From NCBI GenBank assembly GCA_947579665.1, contig CANPUZ010000071.1:282920-346919 (forward strand): a stretch of 64,000 bases of DNA. The letters are read 5' to 3'. Below the pieces are notes generated by a model that was not told the DNA's origin, searched no databases, and saw only the letters and a list, made by a program, of their open reading frames with translations. Source of the DNA: Sympetrum striolatum. Its lineage: Eukaryota; Arthropoda; Insecta; Odonata; Libellulidae. Made by a program: the position numbers and the translations under genes. The first letter of the stretch is position 1, and each line of letters opens with the position of its first letter. Below, piece by piece: positions 22,039 to 33,893 of the stretch.

Positions 22039-23242
22039 TCTATTATATATAGATGCTTCTCCGGATTCATTCATATCAATTATGTATAGATGCTTCTCCG
22101 GATTCATTCATGTATATACCCAGATAACCAGATACCCAGATACCCAGATAGGATACAAATTCACAGGCTAAACCACAAGCGTCATTGACTCGAAATTTTT
22201 ACGACGTACTGGCCATAACGTGTAACCGCCTGAAAAATTGCGATTTTGAACTTCCGTGTCATGGGTTCGATTCCAGAGGGCCCCAAAGTCCCGATTTTTC
22301 CCGTTTAAATGCATTGCTTTGATTTACGGGAATTTTTAAAAAATACTTGCCGGATAGGAAGAGGATCAAAACTCAAGGAGCCTATAGATATGGTCATGAT
22401 CTATCGAAAACTATAATGACTTTAACTAAAAATATCCTGGGTTCGATGCTAGGACGATGCAAAAATCGGCCGTTTAAAATACATTGAGGTAGAAATTAAT
22501 TATTTTTTTGTGCACTTATCGAAATGATAGGAAGTTCGTGCTCGGCTAAAAGATGTACATTAAAATTTAGTTTAAGAAAGAAATTTAGATAAGACCATAA
22601 TGTGTCTGGGTTCGATGCCGGGGCACATTAAAATTTCTCTCATAAGGAATATATGGGAAAAGTAGGACGTCGTTTGAAGCAGTTGAAGCCAATAATTCTG
22701 CCTGAATTTTTACACATAAGTAGAGGTGGTGATCTTCTGTTGTACTGCATAGGAGGTATTTCTAGAAAGACCCGGGTTCGATGCCAGGCAGTAAATATAT
22801 CAGCCATATAAAACACATTGGGATGGTTTTTAATTATTTTCTCATGAAGTTATCGAAATAATGGGGAGTTATTGCTTCGATGGAAGAACTAAACTAGGTT
22901 TAAAAAAAATTAGATATGTCCATGCTGTTCCTGGGTTCGATGCCAGAGCACATTAAAATTTCTCACAGAAGAAATGTATGGGAAAAGTAGGACGTCGTTT
23001 GAGGCAGTTGAAGCAACCATTTCTGCCTGAATTTTCACACATAGTTAGAGGTGGTGATTTTCTGTTGTGTTGCATAAGAAGTATCTCCAGAAAGACCCGG
23101 GTTCAATGCCAGACGCTTAAATTGCAGCGATTTTAAGAATATTTGCAATACTTTTTCTACTTTTGAGGACCCTCTCGATATTATGTCGACTTGAAATTTG
23201 TGTTATCAAAATGCTTGCAGAATGCAAGCAACATTTTACTCG
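22039..23242 (+). mobile_element. Unit B1: T-arm repeat unit, class 1-2-(7-6)2
   Basis: Starts TC after host A at the same site as 5763 in copy 1. Minisatellite and CCAGATA tract precede GGATAC near 22153. GGTTCGA-type cores lie near 22264, 22440, 22619, 22775, 22934 and 23100, spaced 156-179 bp. It ends with stem-loop and ACTCG at 23242. The order is modules 1, 2, then two alternating pairs of modules 7 and 6. Confidence 0.8.
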
Positions 23243-23253
23243 TACCATATATA

Positions 23254-23412
23254 TCTATTATATATAGATGCTTCTCCGGATTCATTCATATATCTATTAT
23301 ATATAGACGCTTCTCCGGATATCTATTATATATAGATGCTTCTCCGGATTCATTCATATCTATTATATATAGATGCTTCTCCGGATTCATTCATATATCA
23401 TATATATATATA
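23254..23412 (+). repeat. Minisatellite, four units
   Basis: Four tandem copies of a 29-39 bp unit beginning TCTATTATATATAGAYGC and containing TTCTCCGGATTCATTCAT, then an AT run. The unit's start folds as TCTAT/ATAGA. The second copy is shortened after CCGGATA. Confidence 0.85.
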
Positions 23413-23414
23413 TA

Positions 23415-24489
23415 TACGAGTAAAATGTTGCTTGCATACTGCAAGCAGATCGACAACACTATGTTCATGTCGGCATCATATCCGGACGGCCATCAAAAGA
23501 AAAAAAAAGAGTGAAATTTTTCTTAAAATTTGCCTAAATTCCATCGTCCGGCATCGAACCCGGGTCTTTACTGTGAACATACTATGCAGCACAATAGAAC
23601 ATCACCATCTCTAACGATGTGTGAAAATTCAAGCAGAAATATGGGCTACAACTGCCTCAAAAGACGTTCTAATTTTTACGAATTTAAATGGCTCTCTGGA
23701 TTCGAACCAAGGACGATCTTGGAAATCTAAAAAATGTTTCTGAAAGTTATTTATGATCTCTATCTATATGCCGAATTTGAAGTTTCTATATTATTGGCAA
23801 AGGTTTCAAAATAATTCCTAAAAATCGGATTAACTTCTGATTGCAGAGACACCTGGTGTCGAACCCAGGACTCTTTGATAGCTGTGAATGCACTGTTTGA
23901 TTTGTATGGACTTGATCTTTGTACATGCAAAGTTTGAAGTTGATATCGTGCCGGGAAGTACCTAAATTTTGTTTCCGTTATCTCCGTAAGAAAAGCATTG
24001 GGAAGTGCAAATGGTCCTCTGGGATCGAACCAAGGACCATAAGCTAATATGTAAAATTCGATTATGAAATAAATTCATGATATCTATCGACGTGCCGAGT
24101 TTCAATAATCCATGTTATCGGGAAAGGGTCCAAAAAAAATCTTAAAAATCGCCGCAATGCATTTTAAACGGCCGATTTTTGCCCCGGCCTAGCATCGAAC
24201 CAAGGACAATATTCGAAGATGTCTTTCCGATTTTCGTTGGCTATGCACGGCATTTAGCGGTCCCTCGAGTTTCAACTCTCTGCTTTTCCGGGAAGTGCCT
24301 CAAAAAAATTTTCGAAAATCCCCGCCATGTAATCTTATGGGGAAAATCGCGACTTTGGGGCCCTCTGGAATCGAACCCATGACACTGAGGATCAAAATCG
24401 CAATTTTTATGGCGGTTACACGTTATGGCCAATACGTCGTAAAAATTTCAAGTCAATGACGCTTGTGGTTTAGGCTGTGAATTAGTATC

Positions 24490-24545
<56 letters not shown>

Positions 24546-24593
24546 ATAGGTATATCCATGAATGAATCCGGAGAAGCATCTATATATAATAGA
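23415..24593 (-). mobile_element. Unit B2: T-arm repeat unit, class 1-6, minus
   Basis: Reverse orientation: CGAGTAAAATG plus stem-loop at the left. Cores (as TCGAACC) lie near 23553, 23700, 23855, 24026, 24195 and 24368. GTATCC is near 24487, then a long (TATC)n tract and one inverted minisatellite unit ending AGA|T at 24593. Confidence 0.8.
24488..24546 (+). repeat. (TATC)n microsatellite
   Basis: About 14 TATC repeats directly outside the GTATCC end of unit B2. Similar GATA/TATC tracts sit at the same place in other units (44916-44934, 46051-46083, 48425-48462, 49586-49626, 50752-50777, 60377-60418). Confidence 0.9.
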
Positions 24594-24602
24594 TATATAT
24601 AG

Positions 24603-25679
24603 AGAGGATACAAAGTCACAGGCTAAACCACTCGCGTCATTGGCTTGAAATTTTTACTACATATTGGCCATAACGTGCAACCTCCAGAAAAATTGCGATT
24701 TTGAACCTCAGTGTCATGGGTTCGATTCCAGAGGGCCCCAAAGTCCCGATTTTTCCCGTTTAAATACATTGCTTCGATTTTCGGGAATTAAAAAAAAATA
24801 CTTACCGGATAGGTAGAGAATCAAAACTCAAGGAGCCTATATATATGGTCATGATCTATCGAAAACATAAATGAGTTTAACGGAAAATATCCTGGGTTCG
24901 ACGCTAGGTCGATGCAAAAATCTGCCGTTTAAAATGCATTGTGGCGATTTTTAAGATTTTTTTTGGACCCGTTTTCAATGGCATGGAAACTTGAAATTCG
25001 GTATGAGGTTAGATACTATAAAAATATATCATAATCGAATTTTGCATATTCGCTGATGGTCCTTGGTTCGATCCCAGAGGGACATTTATATTCCTCAATG
25101 CATTTCTTACGGAGATAACGGAAACAAATTTTAGGTACTTCCCGGCATACTATCGACTTAAAACTTAGCATGATAGAAGAACCAGCCTTAAAAAATCAAA
25201 CTATGCATTCATAGCTATCAATATGTCCTGGGTTCGACACCAGGTGTCTCTGCAATCAGAAGTTGATCCGATTTTTAGGAATTATTTTGAAACCTTTCCC
25301 AATAATATAGAAACTTGAAATTTGGCATATAGATTGAGATCATTCATAACTTTCAGAAAAAATTTTTAAATTTCCAAGATCGTCCTTGGTTCGAGTCCAG
25401 AGAGCCATTTACATTCGTGAACATTAGAGCGTCTTTTGAGGCAGTTGTAGCCAATATTTCTGCTTGAATTTTCACACATAGTTAGAGATAGTGATCTTCT
25501 ATTGTGTTTCATAGTAGGTTTTCCAGTAAGACCCGGGTTCGATGCCAGACGATGAAATTTCAGCGAATTTTAAGAAAAAATTAAATCCTTTTTTTTCTTA
25601 TGAGGACCGTCCCGATGTGATGCCGATATGAAATTAGTATTGCCGATCTGCTTGCAGTATGCAAGCTACATTTTACTCG
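24603..25679 (+). mobile_element. Unit B3: class 1-6, plus
   Basis: GGATAC near 24606. Cores at 24719, 24895, 25075, 25231, 25388 and 25536 (spacing 176, 180, 156, 157, 148). It ends with stem-loop and ACTCG at 25679. Good reference copy of the six-module form: each core is flanked by a module-specific sequence, for example GGCCGTTTAAAATGCATT after core 2. Confidence 0.82.
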
Positions 25680-25686
25680 TATCATA

Positions 25687-26828
25687 TATCTATTATATAT
25701 AGACGCTTCTCCGGATATACCTATATATATATATATATATAAGTTATATATAGGGGATCAAAATTCTAACCATGTTCCACAAGTGCCAACGACTTGAAAT
25801 TTTTACTACGTTTTGGCCATAACGTGTAACCTCCAGGAAAAAGCCGACCTTGAACCTCGGTGTCATGGGTTCGATTCCAGAAGGCCCCAAAGTCGCGATT
25901 TTCTCCATAAGGATACATGGCGGGGATTTTCGAAAATTTTTTTGAGGCATTTCCCGGAAAAGGAGAGAGTTGAAATTCAAGGGACCGCTAGATGCCGTGC
26001 ATATCTTAATTAATCCATACAGACATCTACTAATATTATCCTTGGTTCGATGCTAGGTCGGGGCAAAAATCGGCCGTTTAAAATGCATTGTGTCGATTTT
26101 TAAGATTTTTGTTGGACCCTTTTCCGATGGCATAGAAACTTGAAATTCGGTATGAGGTTAGATACCATAAAAATATATCATAATCCAATTTTACATATTC
26201 GCTGATGGTCCTTGGTTCGATCCCAGAGGGACATTTACATTCCTCTATGCATTTCTTACGGAGATAACGGAAACAAATTTTAGGTACTTCCCGGCACGAT
26301 ATCGACTTTAATCTTTGCATATAGAAAGATCAAGTCGATACAAATCAAACAGTGCATTCACAGCTATCAATGTGTCCTGGGGTCGACACCAGGTATCTCT
26401 GAAATCAGAAGTTTATCCGATCTTTAGGAATTATTTTGAAAACTTTCCCAATAATATAGAAACTTGAAATTCGGCATATAGATAGAGATCATAAATAATT
26501 TTCAAAAACATTTTTTTGATTTCCAAGATCGTCCTTGGTTCGAATCCAGAGAGCCATTTAAATTCAAGAAAATTAGAACGTCTTTTGAGGCAGTTGTAGC
26601 CCATATTTCTGCTTGAATTTTCACACATAGTTAGAGATGGTGATGTTCTATTGTGCTGCATAGTAAGTTCACAGTAAAGACCCGGGTTCGATGCCAGACG
26701 ATGGAATTTCAGTTAATTTTAAGAAAATTTTCAATCCATTTTTTTCTTTTGATGGCCGTCCCGATATGATGCCGACATGAAAATAGTGTTATCGATCTGC
26801 TTGCAGTATGCAAGCTACATTTTACTCG
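25687..26828 (+). mobile_element. Unit B4: class 1-6 with alternative GGGGATC start
   Basis: Minisatellite 5' end, then GGGGATCAAAATTCTAACCA near 25752 instead of GGATAC...CACAGGC. Sequence rejoins the usual module 1 at ACTTGAAATTTTTAC. Cores near 25868, 26045, 26215, 26378, 26537 and 26686. Core 4 is altered (GGGGTCGACACC). Confidence 0.8.
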
Positions 26829-27947
26829 TATACCTATATACACACTCACTCATTCATTCATTCATTCATTCATAGGGGATCAAAATTCTAACCATGTTCC
26901 ACAAGTGCCACCGTCTTGAAATTTTTACGACGTTATGGCCATGACGTGTAACCTCCAGGAAAAAGCCGACCTTGAACCTCGGTGACATGGGTTCGATTCC
27001 AGAAGGCCCCAAAGTCGCGATTTTCCCCATAAGATTACATGGCGGGGATTTTCGAAAATTTTTTTGAGGCACTTTCCGGAAAAGGAGAGAGTTGAAATTC
27101 GAGGGATTGCTAGAAGCCGTGCATATCCAACGAAAATCGAAAAGACATCTTCGAATATAGTCCATGGTTCGATGCTAGGTCGGGGCAAAAATCGGCCGTT
27201 TAAAATGCATGGCGGCGATTTTGAAGATTTTTTTTATCCTTTCCCGATAACATGGATACGTGAAACTCGGCACGTGGATAGATATCATGAATATATTTCA
27301 TAATCAAATTTTTCATGTTCGCTGATGGTCCTTGGTTCGATCCCAGGGGGCCATTTGCACTTCTCAATGCATTTCTTACGGAGATAACGGAAACAAAATT
27401 TAGGTACTTCCCGGCATGCTATTGACTTCAAACTTTGCATGATAGAAGAGCAAGTCTTTACAAATCTAACTTTGCATTCACAGCTTACAATATTTCCTGG
27501 ATTCGACACTAGGTGTCTCTGCAATCAGAAGTTGATCCGATTTTTAGGAATTATTTTGAAACCTTTCCCTATAATATAGAAATTTGAAATTCGGCATATA
27601 GAAAGAGATAATAAATTATTTTCAGAAACATATTTTAGATTTCCAAGATCGTCCTTGGTTTGAATCCAGAGAGCGATTTACATTCGTGAAAATTAGAACA
27701 TCTTTTGAGGCAGTTGTAGCCAATATTTCTGCTTGAATTTTCACACATAGTTAGAGATGGTGCTCTTCTATTGTGTTTCATAGTAGGTTCACCAGTAAGA
27801 CCCGGGTTCAATTCCAGAGGATGGAATTTCAGCGAATTTTAAGAAAAATTTCAATCCACTTTTTCTTTTGATGGCCTTTCCGATATGATGCCGACATGAA
27901 AATAGTGTTGTCGATCTGCTTGCAGTATGCAAGCAACATTTCACTCG
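26829..27947 (+). mobile_element. Unit B5: class 1-6, GGGGATC start
   Basis: CATTCATT tandem tract precedes GGGGATC near 26876. Cores near 26990, 27168, 27332, 27500, 27658 and 27803. Ends TTTCACTCG (one change from TTTTACTCG) at 27947. Confidence 0.8.
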
Positions 27948-29957
27948 TATAGCTATATAGCTATATAGGTATATAGATAGGATACAAATTCACAGGCTAA
28001 ACTACAAGCGTTATTGACTTGAAATTTTTATGACATATTGGCCATAACTTGAAACCCCCAGGAAAAAAGCGACTTTGATCCTTAGTGTCATAGGTTCGAT
28101 TCCAGAGGGCCCCAAAGTCCCGATTTTTCCCGTTTGAATGCATTGCCGTGATTTTTGGGAATTTAAAAAAAATACTTTCCGGATAGGTAAAGAAGTAAAA
28201 CTCAAGGTGCCTATATTTATGGTCTTGGACTTTCGAAAACATCAACGAGTTCAACGCAAAATATCCTAGGTTCGATGCTAGGTCGAGGCAAAAATCGGCC
28301 GTTTAAAATGCATTGTGGCGATTTTTGAGATTTTTTTGGACCCTTTCCCGATGGCAAGGAAACTTGAAATTCGGCAAGAGGTTGAAGATCATACATATAT
28401 TTCATAATCAAATTTTACATATTCGCAGATGGTCCTTGGTTCGATCCCAGAGGGCCATTTACATTCCTCCATGCATTTCTTATGGAGATAACAGTAAAAA
28501 GTTTTAGGTACTTCCCGGCATGATATCAACTTCAAAATATGTATGAAATAAGATGAAGTCTTAATAAGTCATACTGTACATACACAGCTACCAATATTTC
28601 CTGGGTTCGACACCAGGCGTCTCTACAATCAGTAAATTATCCGATTTTTAAGAATTAATTAAAACCCCTTCACAATAATATTAAAACATGAAATTAGGCA
28701 TATAGATAGAGAACATAGATACATTTCAAAAACGTGTTTTAAATTTCCTAGATCGTCCTTGGTTCGAATCCAGAGAGCCATTTACATTATTGAAAAGTAC
28801 GACGTCGTTTGAGGCAGTTGGAGCCAATATATATGCTTGAATTTTCACACATAGTAAGAGATGGTGATTATCTATTGTGCTGCATAGTAAGTTCACCATT
28901 AAGACCCAGGTTCGATGCCAGACGATTAAATTGCAGCGAATTTTAAGAATATTTTCAATCCTTTTTTCTCTTTTGACTGCCTTCCCGAGGGCCCCGAAGT
29001 CCCGATTTTTCCTTTTTAAATGCATTGCTTTGATTTTCGGGAATTTTTAAAAAAATACTTCCCGGAAAGCTAGAAAATCAAAACTCTAGGAACCTATATA
29101 TATAGTCATATTCTATTGAAAACATTAATGACTTTAACTAAAAATATCCATGGTTCGATGCTAGGAGAATGCAAAAATCGACCGTTTAAAATACATTGAG
29201 GTAGTTTTTCATTATTTTTTTCATGCACTTATCGAATTGATAGGAAATTCTTGCTTATATGGAAGATGCATATTAAGCATAGGTTTTTGAAAAAAATTTA
29301 GATAAGATCGTACTGTTCCTGGGTTCGATGCCAGAGCAAATAAAAATTTTTCTCATAAGGAATATATGGGACATGTAGGACGTCGGATGAGGCAGTTGAA
29401 GCCAATATTTCTGCCTGAATTTTCACACATAGTTAGAGACGGAGATCTTCTGTTGTGATGCATAGAAAGTATCGCCGGGAAGACCCGGGTTCGAAGCCAG
29501 GCGATGAATTTATCTCCCTTTTAAAACACATTGAGGTAGATTTCATTATTTTTTCATGCACTTATTGTATTGATAGGAAGTTCTTGCTTTGATGGAAGTT
29601 GTATATTAAGACTCGGTTTAAGAAAAAAATTCATAAGACCATGCTCTTTCTGGGTTCGATGCTAGAGCACATTACAATTTCTCACATATATCACAAAGAA
29701 TATATGTGAAAAGTAGGACGTCGTTTGAGGCAGTTGCAGCCAATATTTCTGCTTGGAATTTCACACATAGGTATAATTAGTGATTTTCTGTTTTGCTGCA
29801 TAGTTAGTTCATCAGGAAGACCCGGGTTCAATTAAATTGCGGCGAATTTTAAGAATATTTTCTATCTTATTTTTATTTTGAGGACCGTCCCGAAATGATG
29901 CCGATATGAAATTAAGATTGTCGATCTGCTTGCAGTACGCCAGCTACATTTTACTCG
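27948..29957 (+). mobile_element. Unit B6: fused double unit
   Basis: GGATAC near 27980. Cores 1-6 near 28093, 28270, 28440, 28605, 28760 and 28908. Near 28985, within module 6, sequence jumps to GAGGGCCCCGAAGTCCCG of a second module 1. Then come modules 2, 7, 6, 7 and 6 (cores near 29154, 29320, 29487, 29650 and 29826). It ends ACTCG at 29957, followed by host T. The join lacks the 3' stem-loop, so two units were fused by deletion or template switching. Confidence 0.75.
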
Positions 29958-31971
29958 TATGAACAATAATCGATTGATTAATAAGAGAGAGTTGAAAGAT
30001 GCGGAGGAAAACAGAGTGGGAGAAGTCCACTACAGCCAGAAAGTTGAACTCTCTTCTACTTTTACCAGCGCAATGATTACTGGCTCCAGTTGATTTTGCG
30101 TGTCTCCATACCTCAGTTAACTGGTGCCAGTTGATTAGATGTTGATGTGGAAACCCAGCTAAAATCAAACGCATACTGAAAATTTCTTTATCCAATCAAA
30201 CCGATTATCGTCTAATTAGTTTCCTTCCCACACTAAGGCCTTGGAGAAACTTGTTCATTACCAAATAACTCATTTTTCCGAAAATGTTCTATTTTCAATC
30301 CTTTACAATTATGATTGTGGAAGTCTTACATAACTTCATGCGTTTTAGTAGCTTGTAGCGGTCATAAATAACGCGCAGCGGCCATGTTAAGCGCTGCGTT
30401 GTTAACAGTCCTCAACCTCTACCACCAGGTGGCACGAAGAGCGAGAGAAAGGACCACAGGGGTAGCATATCCTATCTCCCTCTAGCGACCAAAAGTGAAG
30501 CCAGGGGTAAAGGGGGAGATTGCGCATTTCGCCATGCTGGTGAGAACTTTTCGTATCTCCCTATACCAATGCATTGTTTTTTCGTGATTTTGCGGCTTTG
30601 ATACAGAGTTATCAAGGTTTGATCGAGTAATTCGAACGTTTTGGAACACAACATGTAGTTCGATAAATGCAAAATACGAAGCAATTTTGTTATTTTCGCA
30701 TTTCTAATGGTTTTATAGGTAAATAAGCAGTGGCTTGTTTCTGCCTTCAATATGACCAATTGCAGTGCATTTGGCTGTAAGAACAGATTCGTCATTTTGA
30801 CAACTTTTACTGCTATGAGCCCCATTACGAATTAGAACAAACATTTGCACAAGCGGAAAATCTCTAATCCCCCTGATAAGCTATCATAATGTATGATAGA
30901 GTAGCTTTATCTCATTGCAGTAAAAGATGATTAAGGAATTTTTATGCCATACTTGGTATTGATCAATTAAAAACTAAGACGGATGAATGCATTATAATAT
31001 ATATAAAATTTACATTATAATAATCAACGAGGTTTTAAAACAGTTTTCGGAAGGTTGGCAGATGATTCGTTTTTTATATCGCTCCAGCAGACGACACCGG
31101 CATCCGAGAAGTTTACATTGCAGGCATGTTTTATTTTCAGTGATGAAAAGAATCAAGAGGACTAAGAGAAAAAAATCGAACATGATCGTTAAGTAAAAGG
31201 TTCATTTAAACTATCTGAGTCCATGTCATAGGATAGACAAGCTCCTGAGTCCCGTATGAGAGTAAAATAAAACCCCAAAAATACATGTATTTCAACTGGC
31301 GGCTGTGCAAGAAAGTTCTCTCGTTCCTCTCTGGTGCTCGTGTTCGCTTCTTGTGTTCTTGTAATTGTTAATAAACACCTTTGTTAAGAACGGCATTGGC
31401 ATGATTAGCGGAAGTTAACATCCCCCGCGCAACCCGCTAAAAGCTGACGATTTTTAAAGATAATAAGGAATTAACGATACTAAAACTCAGCAAAACGTTT
31501 GACTCGTTCGATGTAAATATAAAATTATTAGCAAGTTAATTGATGGGCTCCTCATAGTTAGTTAGCTTCTGATATATCCTCAAGTTATCTGCACGGAAGA
31601 CGCCATAAGAATAATAAGCTAAACGAAAAATTTATCAACAGAATTGTTGGGGAAGAGATAGATGGTTTTTTAAAGCAAGACAAAAGTGTTCGCGAGTTCC
31701 GATAAAAAAACTAGAAAGCGTTATAACGAAATAATCGCAATAGCTACTTTTGGTTGTTCTTCCTCTCAAGTATTAAGAAGATTAACTGCAAAATCAGTAA
31801 CATGGTTTACACACCCCCTGCCATACGCCACTGGCGCCTTGTATAGTCATTATGTAAGTAAGGTTGTAACCCTTGAATCTTCTTCTACGGTTGACATCTG
31901 CTAATCGGTGAAACGTTTGCATCATGATTAAGCGGAGATAAATTATTAGAATAAAACAAACAATTGAGACA
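29958..31971. other. Spacer between repeat blocks
   Basis: Mostly unassigned. A GC-rich stretch at 30355-30480 and a CCCGCGCAACCCGC stretch near 31425 preceded by TTAATAAACACC could be remnants of an LTR element, but no paired LTR is visible. The 117-codon minus-strand ORF at 30472-30825 lacks recognisable motifs. Confidence 0.35.
30752..30787 (+). pseudogene. Possible THAP-domain start
   Basis: Plus strand reads MTNCSAFGCKNR, which fits the opening of a C2CH THAP zinc finger (M..C.A.GC.N). The rest of the domain does not follow in frame and no donor site directly follows. Likely a remnant of a P-element or other THAP gene, or chance. Confidence 0.25.
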
Positions 31972-33121
31972 TCTATCATGTATAGACGTTCCTCCGAATA
32001 TCTATTATACATAGACGCTTCTCCGGATATATATACACTCACTCACTAGGGATCAAAAGTCTAACCATGTTCCACAAGTGCCACCGACTTGAAATTTTTA
32101 CAACGTTATGGCCATGACGTGTAACCTCCAGAAAAAATCCGACTTTGAACCTCGGTGTCATGGGTTCGATTCCAGAAGGCCCCAAAGTCGCGATTTTCTC
32201 CATTAGGATACATGGTGGGGATTTTCGAAAATTGTTTTGTGGAACTTCCAAGAAAAGTAGAAAGTTGAAATTCGAGAGATCGCTAGATGCCGTGCATATC
32301 CAACGAAAATCAAAAAGACACCTTCCAATATTGTCCATGGTTCGATGCTAGGTCGGGGCAAAAATCGGCCGTTTAAAATGCATTGTGGCGATTTTTAAGA
32401 TTTTTTTAGACCATTTTCCGATGGCATGGAAACATAAAATTCGGCATGGGATTGGAGATTATAAATATATTTCATAATCTAATTTTACATATTCGCTGAT
32501 GGTCCTTGGTTCGATCCCAGAGGGCCATTTACATTCCTCAATGCATTTATTATGGAGATAACGGAAATAAATTTTCGGTACTTCCCGGCATGATATCGAC
32601 TTCAAACTTTGCATAAAATAAGATCAACTCCTTACAAATCAAACAGTGCATACACAGCTACCAATGTGTCCTGGGTTCGACACCAGGCGTCTCTACATTC
32701 AGTAACTGATCCGATTTTTAAGAATGATTTTGAACCCTTTTCTTTAATATCAAAACTTGAAATTCGGTACATAGATAGAAATAATAGATAAATTTCGAAA
32801 ACATGTTTTAGATTTCCAAGATCGTCCTTGGTTCGAACCAAGAGAGCCATTTACATCCGTGAAAAGTAGGACGTCGTTTGAGGCAGTTGCAGCCAATATT
32901 TCTGCCTGAATTTTCACACATAGTTAGAGATGGTGATTTTCTATTATGCTGCATAGTAAGTTCACCAGTAAGACCCGGGTTCGATGCCAGACGATGATTT
33001 TGCAGCGAATTTTAAGACTATTTTTAATCCTTTTTTTTCTTTTGAGGACCGTCCTGATATGATGCCGATATGAAATTAGTATTGCCGATCTGCTTGCAGT
33101 ATGCAAGCTACATTTTACTCG
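31972..33121 (+). mobile_element. Unit C1: class 1-6, GGGATC start
   Basis: Starts TCTATCATGTATAGACG after host A, with two diverged minisatellite units. Start AGGGATCAAAAGTC near 32046. Cores near 32162, 32339, 32508, 32674, 32830 and 32980. Ends ACTCG at 33121. Confidence 0.8.
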
Positions 33122-33301
33122 TATACCTACACACACACTCATTCATTCATAGGGGATCAAAATTCTAACTATGTTCTACAAGTGTCACTGACTTGACATT
33201 TTTACGACATATTGGCCATAACGTGTAACAGCCAGAAAAAAGATTTTGAACCTCAGTGTCATGGGTTCGATTCCATAAGGCCCCAAAGTCCCGATTTTCT
33301 C
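33122..33301 (+). mobile_element. Unit C2: truncated after module 1
   Basis: CATTCATT tract, GGGGATC near 33152, core near 33266, then the repeat stops abruptly after CCCGATTTTCTCAGG. The 3' part is missing. Confidence 0.75.
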
Positions 33302-33889
33302 AGGTTTATTTCACCTCTTCTACTGACCTGGGCTCGATGACCTCGCTGCATAATATCACCTGATAAAGCAGAAAGGAAGCATTTAAATATTCATGACAAA
33401 AGATGGCACAACACAGAGAATGAAACACTGTAATTGCGAGATCCATCATTGAAGAATATGTAATCAAATCTACATCTTTAGGTATCATTTCCATATTTTT
33501 TGGCAATAGAAAGTTTTAACAGAAGGTAAAAAATCTGGTAGTCAAGACTCACCTCTGTTTTTTCCAGGCAATGATTGCTTCGATGTGATTCATTAATTTC
33601 ATTTTCAAAGTCTCTATAAATGTGCTACACACATCATCCTTCTGCATCTAAGTGGGATAGGGTCCGAATTGAAGCAAATAGTTTGTCTCAATGTTTACGA
33701 CCTTTTTCTTCAATGTGTTAGATGGCTCATGCCGTAGGCTGGTTCTTATGAAATAATCTTCTGCACCTTGAACCTCTTTCCTAACAGGCTCTGAGAAGCT
33801 ATTAAAATTTACAGTGAATTGCCCTGCTCGCCACACAGCTTGATTTGGCTGATGAACCTCTATTGGAGACAAAATGGTGGTCGGCCTCA
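33302..33889 (-). other. Unassigned stretch with two short minus-strand ORFs
   Basis: Minus ORFs 33648-33890 (80 codons, starting MRPTTILSPIEVHQPNQAVW) and 33306-33506 (66 codons) have protein-like composition but no family I recognise. They could be exons of one gene or old transposon sequence. Confidence 0.25.
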
Positions 33890-33893
33890 TTAA

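Larger units (their letters stand above)
17526..22590 (+). repeat. Segmental duplication, copy 2
   Basis: Direct copy of 1-6309 without the 2438-3690 insertion and without the LINE. Small indels are seen near 17775, 18070, 18935 and 19675. Copy 2 therefore preserves the pre-insertion state at about 19971. Confidence 0.93.

Noticed and set aside
23191..23514. Many 60-107 codon ORFs in the repeat blocks with recurring peptides (GPSGIEPMT, WHRTRVF, MNESGEASIYNR)
   Set aside because: They occur in several frames and both strands of the same modules, and track the nucleotide repeat. They break at each module join. They are by-products of the repeat, not genes.
24719..24737. T-arm-like cores as real tRNA genes
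   Set aside because: No 7-bp acceptor pairing or anticodon arm lies around the cores. Only the T-loop/B-box part is tRNA-like, and spacing is too regular.
30355..31440. LTR retrotransposon
   Set aside because: TTAATAAACACC and a GC-rich segment are suggestive, but no second LTR, primer-binding site or gag/pol sequence is visible.
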